Numbered from the stretch's first letter, positions 1 through 7,675 are shown. The stretch is 20,271 nt of DNA from AM-2324 sp042091035 (GCA_042091035.1 JBELIG010000040.1:1-20271); one strand, 5' to 3'. Notes: generated from the letters alone by a model not told the origin. Translations and numbers: made by a program.

Positions 1-75
1 CAAAATTACATGATAATAACCTTAAAAAGAAAAATTTATTTTAAGTTAAAATATGCCTTAAATTTGTATTTAAAT

Positions 76-96
76 CAACAAAAACTCTTTTTGTTG
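76..96. repeat. Perfect 9-bp inverted repeat upstream of the M23 peptidase gene
   Basis: The arms CAACAAAAA (76-84) and TTTTTGTTG (88-96) are exact reverse complements separated by CTC. The right arm contains the TTTG that could serve as the -33 element of the M23 promoter, so the repeat could be an operator. It could equally be a weak, GC-poor terminator for a gene that ends left of the window. The sequence alone does not decide between these. Confidence 0.55.
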
Positions 97-120
97 GATT
101 ATTTAGATATAATAATTTCA
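90..120 (+). promoter_or_regulatory. Possible Bacteroidota-type promoter for the M23 peptidase gene
   Basis: TTTG at 90-93 is followed after 19 bases by TAATTTCA at 113-120, which matches four of the six fixed positions of the TAnnTTTG -7 box. Transcription would start near 127, only a few bases before the ATG at 135. The -7 match is imperfect, so this is a weak call. Positions 1-134 contain no other feature I can support. Confidence 0.3.
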
Positions 121-134
121 AGCAGCTCGGTAAT

Positions 135-1025
135 ATGGCAAAAAAAGAGCCCAAACTCAAAAGGTGGAGAGAGCGTCTGAAGAATACTTACAGACTTGTG
201 GTCATGAATAATGACACCTTTGAGGAAATAGGAAGTTATAAGCTCACCTTATTAAATTTTTATCTGATAGGCAGTACTCTTGCAGTACTGGTATCTGTTC
301 TTATCCTATTCTTTATTGTTCTAACACCTCTAAAGCGATTAATTCCAGGCTATGGTGATGTTGATGTGAATAATGAGATTAGGGACCTCGAACGCGAACT
401 TTCTGACCTAAGTGATTCGATTATGATTCAACGGAATTATACGGAAAGCTTCAGAAAAATATTAGTGGGAGAGGTAGAGACAGAACTTGATGCTGCGGGC
501 GCAGCAAATATTTCTGAAGATACAGTAGAATTAGTAGCTCCTAACAAGGAGGATACATTACTAAGACAGGAGGTAGAGCTCGAGGAAACAAGAAGAGTGA
601 CGCAAAATGCTATTGTTTCAAATATTAATGATGCAGGTCTTCCAATTGATCAAATCTTTTTCAGCCCTCCAGTGAAAGGGGAAATTAGTGCGCCTTATAA
701 TGTAAGAAATAAGCATTATGGGATTGATTTAATTGCTCCAAAAGATTCTCCTATCCTTTCCGTTTTGAGAGGTACGGTTATTTCTGCTGGTTGGGATATG
801 GACTTTGGATTTACTATTGCGATTCAGCATGCCAACAATTTAATTACCCTTTACAAACACAATTCAGCCTTATTGAAGGAGGTCGGTGATTTTGTAAAAG
901 CGGGAGAAGCAATTGCAATTATTGGTAATACCGGTGAAAAAACAGACGGGCCACACTTGCATTTCGAATTGTGGCATAATGGTGTTTCGATTGATCCAGA
1001 AATGATTTATAAGTCATTTAAGTGA
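135..1025 (+). CDS. Membrane-anchored M23 family metallopeptidase (LytM-like)
   Basis: A 296-residue protein predicted to cut peptide cross-links in peptidoglycan. It has a basic cytoplasmic N-terminus (about residues 1-40), one membrane segment (about 42-66) and a charged, probably coiled-coil linker (about 78-160). A C-terminal M23/LytM domain (about 180-292) should lie on the periplasmic side. The zinc-site motifs are complete: H194 and D198 in KHYGID, H242 in LYKHNS at the usual catalytic-histidine position, and H274/H276 in HLHFE. This suggests an active enzyme rather than an EnvC- or NlpD-type degenerate activator. The ATG at 135 is the only sensible start, and there is no clear Shine-Dalgarno sequence, as is normal in this phylum. 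The protein resembles a conserved Bacteroidota M23 family beginning with a short basic tail and a DTFEE motif. Its natural substrate is not known from the sequence. Confidence 0.93.
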   Translation: MAKKEPKLKRWRERLKNTYRLVVMNNDTFEEIGSYKLTLLNFYLIGSTLAVLVSVLILFFIVLTPLKRLIPGYGDVDVNNEIRDLERELSDLSDSIMIQRNYTESFRKILVGEVETELDAAGAANISEDTVELVAPNKEDTLLRQEVELEETRRVTQNAIVSNINDAGLPIDQIFFSPPVKGEISAPYNVRNKHYGIDLIAPKDSPILSVLRGTVISAGWDMDFGFTIAIQHANNLITLYKHNSALLKEVGDFVKAGEAIAIIGNTGEKTDGPHLHFELWHNGVSIDPEMIYKSFK

Positions 1026-1042
1026 TAGGATTATTTTTTTTC

Positions 1043-1073
1043 TTGAATAAGAACCTTTTTGGTGCTACTTTAG
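1043..1073 (+). promoter_or_regulatory. Possible promoter for the HAD-like gene
   Basis: TTG at 1043-1045 is followed after 20 bases by TACTTTAG (1066-1073), one mismatch from TAnnTTTG. The predicted transcript start near 1080 would leave about 9 bases to the ATG at 1089, or about 18 to the ATG at 1098. That spacing slightly favours the second start. Confidence 0.35.
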
Positions 1074-1088
1074 GTTGAAATCATAAAA

Positions 1089-1532
1089 ATGATAATTATG
1101 GAAAATGACCCAAAGTTTGATCTAAAAGAAGTGACGGATGAAAAAGGCAATCAGATGAGCCCAATGCTTCCGCAGGAGACAAAGAATTATTTGATCGACA
1201 TCGATGGTACAATCTGCGATGATATTCCCAACGAAGAGCCAGAACGAATGGCAACAGCAGCATTGTATCCTGAAGCCTTAGAAACTTTGAATAAATGGTT
1301 TGATGAAGGACATATAATCACGTTCTTTACTTCAAGAACCGAGGAACACAGAGTTGTTACAGAGGCATGGTTAGATGAGCACGGCTTCAAATACCATGGA
1401 ATTCTTTTTGGCAAACCTCGTGGTGGGAATTACCACTGGATTGATAACCACATTGTTCGTGCAACCCGCTATGAGGGTAAGTTTACAGATCTTGTAACTC
1501 GTTCTGCGGAAATAGAAGTCTTTAAGGACTAA
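1089..1532 (+). CDS. Small HAD-superfamily phosphatase-like protein
   Basis: A 147-residue soluble protein with the haloacid-dehalogenase motifs in order. Motif I is DIDGT (D37 and D39), motif II is FTSR (T81/S82), motif III is GKPRGG (K109) and motif IV is WIDNH (D119). The protein is short, with no room for a large cap domain. It should therefore be a capless phosphatase that could accept bulky substrates, but the substrate is unknown. Close Bacteroidota relatives are, as I recall, often labelled phosphoheptose isomerase. Nothing here resembles the SIS fold of GmhA, so I consider that label wrong. The start is uncertain between the ATG at 1089 and the ATG at 1098. The gene converges on the next one, and their stop codons overlap by four bases (1529-1532). 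Confidence 0.85.
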   Translation: MIIMENDPKFDLKEVTDEKGNQMSPMLPQETKNYLIDIDGTICDDIPNEEPERMATAALYPEALETLNKWFDEGHIITFFTSRTEEHRVVTEAWLDEHGFKYHGILFGKPRGGNYHWIDNHIVRATRYEGKFTDLVTRSAEIEVFKD

Positions 1533-2425
1533 GTTTTCTCAAGATCTTTGATGATCACTTCAGCCTTTCCATAATCAAAATTAAAACCATCTTTCAGGAG
1601 TCTCTCAGGTACGGCCCGAGAACTCCTCAAAACGATCTCTGATTGCTCACCCATAGCTATTCTTAATAGTATTTTGGGTGCAGGAATAGGCAGATACCCT
1701 TTTTTGCCATATTTCCCTGCCCATTTAAATACTTCGAGATGATGCGAAGGTGTTGGGCAACATAGATTGTATATCCCAGAGGCTTTGCTATTTTCAATGA
1801 TCCATTGAAAAACTCTGTTTACATCTTTTATATGTACAAGGGGGTAATATAACTTTGAGCCAAAATTTGGTGAAATACCAAGTATCATGTTCTTTTTAAA
1901 TACCGGATAAGCACCTCCTTTTTTGCTAAGTACTATCCCAATGCGAACTATACTAGATCGTACATTGGGCATTTTTTCGATTAACTTATGTGCTGCTTCC
2001 CATTCTTTAGCAAGATCAGCAAGGAAATCATCTCCTTGTTCAGCAGATTCAGTTAGTATGGATTCTCCACCATCTTTATAGATACCAACGGCAGAGCTGC
2101 CTATATAGACTTTTAAATCTGGACAATTGATACGTGCTTGTTCAATGAGAAAACTTGTACTTTCAACTCTACTTTTTTTGAGTAGCTCTTTATTCTTTGT
2201 TGTCCACCGGCCCTCTGAGATTGTGGACCCCGCTAAATTGATTAGGACATCAATTTGATGGAATGCTTTCGGGTCTATTATTCCTTTAGTTGGATTCCAA
2301 TGGAAAAAGTCGGTTCGTTTTTTATCCGATCTACTTAAAATACGTACCTCATGTCCTTGATCTGAAAAATGAGATCTCAAAGCTTGACCTATAAGTCCAG
2401 AACCACCTGCCAATAAAATTTTCAT
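1529..2425 (-). CDS. TIGR01777 / SDR39U1-family NAD(P)-dependent epimerase-like protein
   Basis: A 298-residue atypical short-chain dehydrogenase. The N-terminal Rossmann dinucleotide-binding motif GGSGLIG is at residues 7-13. The characteristic SSAVGIY segment lies near residue 110. The C-terminal part, ending with a VPERLLKDGF-like stretch, matches the DUF1731 tail that defines this family (the E. coli relative is YfcH). Length is typical. The reaction is unknown; family members are usually described as nucleoside-diphosphate-sugar epimerases by similarity only. The ATG at 2423-2425 is used. The gene ends tail-to-tail with the HAD-like gene with no spacer for a terminator. It appears to be transcribed alone. 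Confidence 0.93.
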   Translation of the reverse strand: MKILLAGGSGLIGQALRSHFSDQGHEVRILSRSDKKRTDFFHWNPTKGIIDPKAFHQIDVLINLAGSTISEGRWTTKNKELLKKSRVESTSFLIEQARINCPDLKVYIGSSAVGIYKDGGESILTESAEQGDDFLADLAKEWEAAHKLIEKMPNVRSSIVRIGIVLSKKGGAYPVFKKNMILGISPNFGSKLYYPLVHIKDVNRVFQWIIENSKASGIYNLCCPTPSHHLEVFKWAGKYGKKGYLPIPAPKILLRIAMGEQSEIVLRSSRAVPERLLKDGFNFDYGKAEVIIKDLEKT

Positions 2426-2577
2426 TTACTTCTATTTTCTAAAGGTGAAAAGGTTTTTGATGCCAAAGAGTTTATGTGTAGAGCTTGAAATTCAAAAAAT
2501 AAACCAATTTTATCTTCTAATGTTAATTTTTTAAATAGTAAAATGATAGCTACTAACAAATAGATTTAATGGTTATA

Positions 2578-2609
2578 TTGCTTCTAAACCTCTAGGGTTT
2601 TTAATTTTT
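2578..2609 (+). promoter_or_regulatory. Possible promoter for the peptide ABC importer operon, with a small hairpin
   Basis: TTG at 2578-2580 is followed after 21 bases by TAATTTTT (2602-2609), one mismatch from TAnnTTTG, 24 bases before the ATG at 2634. A short hairpin (AAACC 2586-2590 with GGTTT 2596-2600) lies in the spacer, where a regulator could bind. The rest of the 208-base gap (2426-2633) is AT-rich and shows nothing else. Confidence 0.33.
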
Positions 2610-2633
2610 AAAATTCATCCTAATTTACATATA

Positions 2634-4382
2634 ATGAGATTCAACTTAGTTTTCAAATGCTTTATTTCCCTGTCATTTATACTTTTATCATTTTCCTGTT
2701 CTAAGGAGACTGCAGTTAAAGAATATCAAAGAAATGGGAATAATGTAGTGGTTCGGGTGCCCTCGGATGTTAGGACACTTAATCCGACTTTTGCTTTTGA
2801 TTCCTACTCTCTGCTTGTTTTGCGGACAATCAATCAGTACTTGGCTAACTATGACCTAGAGACACAGAAAATTGTCCCTGTATTGTTAAAGGATTTAGCA
2901 ACTATAAGTGAATCTGAAGGTGTAATGACTTATACTATGGAGATAAGAGAAGAAGCAACTTGGGATGACGGCAAACCCATAACTGCATACGATGTTGCCA
3001 CATCATTGAAGTTGCTCTTTAATCCAAAAGCAAAGCCTTCTCCTTATAGGCCATATCTCAACTTTATTGATAGTTTCGAGATTGACCCAGCTAATAATAA
3101 AAAATTCACGATTCGCTCTTCTCAAAAATATATCCTAGCGGAGGAGGCTCTTTACATGGTAATGCCAATTCATCAGGCTTCTATATACGATGCTAATGGT
3201 TTACTTGATGATCTTCTTATTTCTGATTTGATAAATGGAGATTTTGATGCTTCACTTGAGTCTGGTCTAACTCTTTTAGCAGAGGAATATAATAGTGAAA
3301 AATTTAGTTCTGATCCAGCATTTGTTAATGGATCAGGACCATATAGAATGACAGAATGGAAGGCCGGTGAACTAATTACTATGGTTAAGAAGGAAAATTG
3401 GTGGGGTGAAGGCTTAGACGGAAGCAATTCTTGGTTCAAAGCTTATCCGGATACGATTTCCCTAAAGCCTGTAACAGATGTGACTACAGCAGTTCAAATG
3501 TTCTCTAACAATGAATTTGATGTTGCAATAGCTTTAGATTCAAAAGATTTTGTCAAATTTTCGAAAAATGAATCTTTAATTGAAGAGTATAGGTTTGAAG
3601 CAGAGCCGACTAATACAGTATTTTTAGTGTATCAAAATATGAAATCTCCTATACTTAGTGATAGAAAAGTAAGGCAGGCTGTTTCTAAATTATTTGATTA
3701 TGAAAACATTATAGCAAACATTTTTGATGGTTTAGGCGCTCGTATCAACAGTCCTGTTGGTGCTTCTAAACCCTATTACGACTCAACATCTGAAATGGTA
3801 AGCTATGATCCAGAAGCGGCCTTAGCTCTATTGAATGAAGCTGGTTGGCTTGACTCGAATTCAGATGGTATCCTAGATAAGGAATTAAATGGAGTGCAAA
3901 CTGACTTGTCATTAAGCTATGTAGTTAGTTCTACTGCTGCTGCTGAGAATATTGCCCTATACTTTCAGCAAGCCGCAAATGATATAGGCATGGATATTGA
4001 AATCATCAAGAAAGATCGGAAAGGGTGGTATGAAATCATTCAACAAAGAGCTTTTGATTTGACTATGAATGGGACAGGTTTTAGTCCAGGATTGGATGAT
4101 TTTAAACAAATGTTTCACACAGAAAGTAACACGCCATCTGGGCAAAATAGAATGCAATTTGGCAATTCAGAAACCGATGAGTTATTAGATGCTATTATCA
4201 AAAATTTTGATGAGGCTAGTAGAACGGAACAGTATATAGAATTTCAAAAGATCCTTGCAGACGAACTGCCACTTGTTTGGCTAATGGCACCACTTAGCAG
4301 AGTGGTTATTCACGATCGCTTTGAGGGAGGATCTTCTGGCTTGAGCCCAAATATTTGTTTGGGTTGTATGAAAATGAAGTAG
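2634..4382 (+). CDS. Oligopeptide-type ABC transporter substrate-binding lipoprotein (SBP family 5)
   Basis: A 582-residue extracytoplasmic binding protein of the DppA/OppA type (SBP_bac_5), predicted to capture peptides or a similar ligand. The signal peptide ends in a lipobox LSFSC with the lipidated cysteine at residue 22. The family hallmark near residues 97-115 (YTMEIREEATWDDGKPIT followed by YDV) is clear. A late segment around residue 350 (DRKVRQAVSKLFDYENI) matches the conserved region that usually reads RQAxxxAIDR. Length is somewhat above the usual 500-550. The two downstream genes encode the cognate permeases, starting 3 bases after this stop, so the three are surely co-transcribed. 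Ligand specificity cannot be read from the sequence; dipeptide, oligopeptide, nickel and other ligands all occur in this family. Confidence 0.94.
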   Translation: MRFNLVFKCFISLSFILLSFSCSKETAVKEYQRNGNNVVVRVPSDVRTLNPTFAFDSYSLLVLRTINQYLANYDLETQKIVPVLLKDLATISESEGVMTYTMEIREEATWDDGKPITAYDVATSLKLLFNPKAKPSPYRPYLNFIDSFEIDPANNKKFTIRSSQKYILAEEALYMVMPIHQASIYDANGLLDDLLISDLINGDFDASLESGLTLLAEEYNSEKFSSDPAFVNGSGPYRMTEWKAGELITMVKKENWWGEGLDGSNSWFKAYPDTISLKPVTDVTTAVQMFSNNEFDVAIALDSKDFVKFSKNESLIEEYRFEAEPTNTVFLVYQNMKSPILSDRKVRQAVSKLFDYENIIANIFDGLGARINSPVGASKPYYDSTSEMVSYDPEAALALLNEAGWLDSNSDGILDKELNGVQTDLSLSYVVSSTAAAENIALYFQQAANDIGMDIEIIKKDRKGWYEIIQQRAFDLTMNGTGFSPGLDDFKQMFHTESNTPSGQNRMQFGNSETDELLDAIIKNFDEASRTEQYIEFQKILADELPLVWLMAPLSRVVIHDRFEGGSSGLSPNICLGCMKMK

Positions 4383-4385
4383 ATC

Positions 4386-5735
4386 ATGTATAGCAGGATC
4401 CTTAAACGAATATTACTTTTTTATCCAACATTGTTTGTACTAAGTATTTTTCTGTTTATGCTCAAAGAAGCAGCAGTAGGAGATGAGGTACTTTCATTGT
4501 GTGGTGAAGAAATAGACGTACAGGATCAGATTTATCAAGATTGTGTGCGTGCATATAAGCTAGATAAGCCAAGCTTTTATATTTCAGTTAATCCGCCTTT
4601 TGTAGATACAGAAGCTCTGGCATCTGTATTTCCAGAGGGGCGACGAAGTACATTTGAAAAATTACTTTATGCCTGTGGAGACTGGGATTTAGTGGCAAAA
4701 TTTGATGAGCAGATAAATGATCAGTTTCGCCAGGTTGAGGGACTCGATGCAGATAGAATCATTGCATTGAAAAGTATAAAGAGCACCTATTTTAGAGGAA
4801 TAGGTTTGGATGAAACGGAGGGCCTACTCGAACGTTTAGCTCAAATATTTCCCTTAGTAGATTTGGAGGGTTTAAATAAAGGTTTCGAAGGAATTAAAGG
4901 AATCAATCCGCATATTTGGCAATATAGGCCTTCAATCGATTTTCATGGTTTTGATAATAGATTTCATGCTTGGTGGCGGTCTGCGATTGTATTTGATTTT
5001 GGTCAATCTTTCAGAGGAAGATCTGTGAATGCCCTTATAAAGGGTTCTGTAAAGTATACTCTTATTCTAAATTTGATTGCGTTCATCCTTTCCATTATTA
5101 CTGCTCTAGGATTTGTGCTGTTTGTTTCTGCTCGGAGTTCAAAAATCCAGCAAAAAATGGATGGTTTAAGCAGTATGTTGCTGGCTATTCCTAGGTTTTG
5201 GCTGGCTACCTTGTTGATTTTCTTTTTTGCAAATAATATTTTATTTCCACATTTAAGCTTTTTTAAGATTGGTGTTTCTGGAGCAACAGAAGGCGTTTTT
5301 TCTTATTTTCAATACTTGAGTTTACCAATCTTTTGTTTGGCATTTCCAATTGTGATTTTACTGTATAAGTTGCTAAGAGAGAATATAAACATAGAACTGC
5401 AAAAACAATATGTGCAAGCTGCTCGAGCAAGGGGATTAACAGAAAAGACGATATTTAGATCCTATGTTCTTCCTAATGCTGTCAATCCATTGTTGACTGC
5501 GATAGGAAGTATGTTTAGTAGATTGTTGGTGGGAAGTGTAATTATTGAATCTATATTTTTTATTCCTGGCTTGGGAGGACTTTTGTTTGACGCCTTTATG
5601 TCGAATGATTGGCCTGTTCTATACGCCTTGTGTTTTATCTCTGGTATTATGACACTTGTTGGGTACATTATATCTGATATTTTGTACTTTTTGTTTGATC
5701 CAAAATTGAGAATAGGGGGGCTCCAAAATGGTTAA
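4386..5735 (+). CDS. ABC transporter permease, DppB/OppB type, with enlarged periplasmic loop
   Basis: A 449-residue inner-membrane permease for the binding protein encoded just upstream. The first membrane helix is at about residues 8-28. Five further hydrophobic segments lie between about 222 and 436. The ATPase-contacting EAA-like loop reads QAARARGLTEKTIF with a downstream LPNA (about 344-364). The motif FDFGQSF (about 203-209) precedes helix 2, as in DppB. The loop between helices 1 and 2 is about 190 residues, roughly 100 longer than in typical DppB proteins of 300-340 residues. It contains three cysteines (C38, C53, C97). I recall similar long loops in other Bacteroidota permeases, so this is probably a lineage trait. 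The ATG at 4386 follows the previous stop by 3 bases, and the 3' end overlaps the next gene by 8. Confidence 0.93.
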   Translation: MYSRILKRILLFYPTLFVLSIFLFMLKEAAVGDEVLSLCGEEIDVQDQIYQDCVRAYKLDKPSFYISVNPPFVDTEALASVFPEGRRSTFEKLLYACGDWDLVAKFDEQINDQFRQVEGLDADRIIALKSIKSTYFRGIGLDETEGLLERLAQIFPLVDLEGLNKGFEGIKGINPHIWQYRPSIDFHGFDNRFHAWWRSAIVFDFGQSFRGRSVNALIKGSVKYTLILNLIAFILSIITALGFVLFVSARSSKIQQKMDGLSSMLLAIPRFWLATLLIFFFANNILFPHLSFFKIGVSGATEGVFSYFQYLSLPIFCLAFPIVILLYKLLRENINIELQKQYVQAARARGLTEKTIFRSYVLPNAVNPLLTAIGSMFSRLLVGSVIIESIFFIPGLGGLLFDAFMSNDWPVLYALCFISGIMTLVGYIISDILYFLFDPKLRIGGLQNG

Positions 5736-6984
5736 GAAATATTTTTCAAGTATAAAACAACTTTGGTTCAGCCTTCGGTCCTCTAATCCAAAGTTTCCTG
5801 TTCGATGGATGTTAGTGATTTTGTTTGTGGGAGTTTTCTTGGAATTTCTTTCATCCGATAAACCCATAGTCGCTAAGGTGGAAGGGAATTGGTATATGCC
5901 AGCTATTGGAAATACTCTTTTTGAATTGGGCCTTAATAAACGATATAATACAATTAGAAGATATAAATGGAGCAAGCATGATGCTTTTATGATCATGCCA
6001 CTTGTTCCTTATGCCTCGACTAGTATTGATTTGAAAAATGCTTCTTATAAGGGACCATTTGATGAACAGAACTACACCTCTATAAGATATAGGCATTGGT
6101 TAGGGACAGATAAGATTGGGCGAGACGTGTTAGCTGGTTTATTAAACGGCTGCAGGGTTGTTTTAAAGATTATTTTTTTAGTTGGGATTATATCTGGTTT
6201 TTTGGGATTAATTTTAGGTGGTTTTTCAGGCTTTTATGGTGATGACATGATTCGCTGGTCTCTAACTAAATTATTAGCATACTTCCTTGGAGGGATTTTG
6301 TTTGCTTACGCATCATATATGCTGCTGAAGCTTCAAATACTTGAGTCTAGTCAGTTGGATTTAAGAACTTTACTCTTTGCGTTTTTAATCCCTGTTGTAG
6401 GTTGTATGATTGTAGGTCAGTTGCATAAACTTATTTTTGCAAATAAATTGGATGTCCGATTTGGCATTCCTACCATAGCTATTCCTTTAGACAGTATGTT
6501 TTATTTTGTGATAGTCTTGCTTACTGCCCTTCCGGTCACTGTAATGTTGTTGGCAATACTGGGTTATTTTCAAACTCCAAGTCTTGTGTTGACTATGAGC
6601 TTATTCGGGCTTGTCTTATGGAAGAACATTGCTCGTATTATTCGGGGAGAAGTATTACGAGTAAAAGGAGAAGATTATATTCAAGCGGCTAGGCAGTTAG
6701 GTCTTAAGAGCAGGCAGATATTTTGGAAGCATATTTATCCCAATATTAGAAAACAATTTTATGTAGTAGTTGCAACGGTAGTATCTCTAAGTTTACTTAT
6801 TGAGTCCGCATTGAGCTTTTTGGGTATAGGTATGGCGGTTGGAGAGATAAGCTGGGGTGTTTTGCTTAATCAGGGGAAATTAAATATAGCGGCTTATTGG
6901 TTGAGTTTGTTTCCAGGGATATTATTGGTGATCACTGTCTACAGTCTCAATACAATTGCAGAGGGGGGAAAAAGAGACAATTAA
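5728..6984 (+). CDS. ABC transporter permease, DppC/OppC type, with an inserted hydrophobic segment
   Basis: A 418-residue inner-membrane permease, partner of the DppB-type protein. After helix 1 (about residues 27-41) comes a periplasmic stretch, then the DppC hallmark GTDKIGRDVLAGLLNG (about 126-141). The EAA-like loop is YIQAARQLGLKSRQIFWKH (about 317-335), followed by YPN. Between GDDMIRW (about 171-177) and IPLDSMF (about 252-258) lie about 75 residues with two hydrophobic stretches (about 183-200 and 213-232). These have no counterpart in classical 280-300-residue DppC proteins and may form two additional membrane helices. The start overlaps the upstream gene by 8 bases, a sign of translational coupling. 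No ATPase gene follows; the next gene is on the opposite strand with overlapping stop codons. The ATPases must be encoded elsewhere. Confidence 0.93.
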   Translation: MVKKYFSSIKQLWFSLRSSNPKFPVRWMLVILFVGVFLEFLSSDKPIVAKVEGNWYMPAIGNTLFELGLNKRYNTIRRYKWSKHDAFMIMPLVPYASTSIDLKNASYKGPFDEQNYTSIRYRHWLGTDKIGRDVLAGLLNGCRVVLKIIFLVGIISGFLGLILGGFSGFYGDDMIRWSLTKLLAYFLGGILFAYASYMLLKLQILESSQLDLRTLLFAFLIPVVGCMIVGQLHKLIFANKLDVRFGIPTIAIPLDSMFYFVIVLLTALPVTVMLLAILGYFQTPSLVLTMSLFGLVLWKNIARIIRGEVLRVKGEDYIQAARQLGLKSRQIFWKHIYPNIRKQFYVVVATVVSLSLLIESALSFLGIGMAVGEISWGVLLNQGKLNIAAYWLSLFPGILLVITVYSLNTIAEGGKRDN

Positions 6985-7184
6985 TTCTTCTTTCCCATTT
7001 TTTTATTCATCTCTTTAGGAAAAAGACCAGCACTTTTACTTTTTGAGGGTAATTCGCCTTTTCTATTTGTTTTTACCGTTGCACTCTCTGCCATTTCACA
7101 TCCATATCCCGGAGAACAGCCATTGAAGGCTATTAAAAAAGCGGCTGAAAGCGTTAGTATAGCTGATTTCTTTAGTATTTTCAT
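6981..7184 (-). CDS. Small lipoprotein of unknown function with a basic LFPK tail
   Basis: A 67-residue protein with a lysine-rich start, a hydrophobic signal region (about 8-20) and a plausible lipobox AFNGC, which would put the lipidated cysteine at residue 23. The mature part would be only 45 residues. It begins CSPGYGCE with a second cysteine at residue 29 and ends in a very basic region containing LFPKEM. I have an impression of similar tiny Bacteroidota proteins combining a cysteine-containing start with a C-terminal LFPK motif, but I cannot verify this. No function is known to me. The ATG at 7182-7184 is used. Its stop overlaps the stop of the permease gene by four bases (6981-6984). 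It is divergent from the HU gene. Confidence 0.7.
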   Translation of the reverse strand: MKILKKSAILTLSAAFLIAFNGCSPGYGCEMAESATVKTNRKGELPSKSKSAGLFPKEMNKKMGKKN

Positions 7185-7336
7185 CCTTTTAACGTGTTTT
7201 CATAAATTTATTGAAAAAAAAGGTAAAATATTGTTAAGCATACCATAAACTTTATGTAATTTGGATTAAATCACTAGTTTTTCCTAATAAAATAAGGGGG
7301 TTTGGAATTATTTTAAACTCCTTTTATGTTTAGTGA

Positions 7337-7366
7337 TTGACAAATGATTTTTTATATCTATTTTTT
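7337..7366 (+). promoter_or_regulatory. Bacteroidota-type promoter for the HU gene
   Basis: TTG at 7337-7339 (within TTGACA) is followed after 19 bases by TATTTTTT (7359-7366), one mismatch from TAnnTTTG and with the usual spacing. Transcription would begin near 7373, about 10 bases before the ATG at 7383. Confidence 0.55.
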
Positions 7367-7382
7367 CATAAATCATTGAATA

Positions 7383-7655
7383 ATGAATAAAGGAGATTTG
7401 ATTAACAAAGTTGCTGAAGAATCTAGTATCACTAAAGCACAAGCTACAACTGCTGTTAACGCAATGTTTAATGCGATCGGGTCAGCACTTCAAGGGAATG
7501 ACAAAGCTACAATTATTGGTTTTGGTACTTTTTCTGTAACAAAGCGTGAAGCTCGTTCAGGTCGTAACCCTAGAACAGGAGAAACTATTACAATTGCCGC
7601 TAAGAACGTTGTAAAGTTCAAGCCTGGTAAAGACCTAATGGATTCTGTAAACTAG
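7383..7655 (+). CDS. hup: HU-family DNA-binding protein
   Basis: A 90-residue nucleoid protein of the HU/IHF family, exactly the usual length. The N-terminal helices (MNKGDLINKVAEES onward) form the dimer body. GFGTFSV at about residues 46-52 leads into the DNA-binding arms, whose tip RNPRTGE (about 61-67) holds the proline that intercalates into bent DNA. The C-terminus VVKFKPGKDL is also typical. HU proteins bind as dimers, bend DNA and organise the nucleoid; the sequence alone does not tell HU from IHF behaviour. The gene stands alone between its own promoter and a hairpin terminator, as expected for an abundant protein. Confidence 0.97.
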   Translation: MNKGDLINKVAEESSITKAQATTAVNAMFNAIGSALQGNDKATIIGFGTFSVTKREARSGRNPRTGETITIAAKNVVKFKPGKDLMDSVN

Positions 7656-7675
7656 ATTTTCGCTAGTAAGAAAAT

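Noticed and set aside
5619..5996. A 125-codon minus-strand open frame across the junction of the two permease genes
   Set aside because: It lies opposite two clearly coding permease sequences, and its translation has no domain-like features. It is a shadow frame.
7195..7382. Near-repeat TTTTCATAAAT ... ATTGAA at about 7197-7215 and 7364-7380
   Set aside because: The match is short, AT-rich and imperfect, and fits chance in such DNA.
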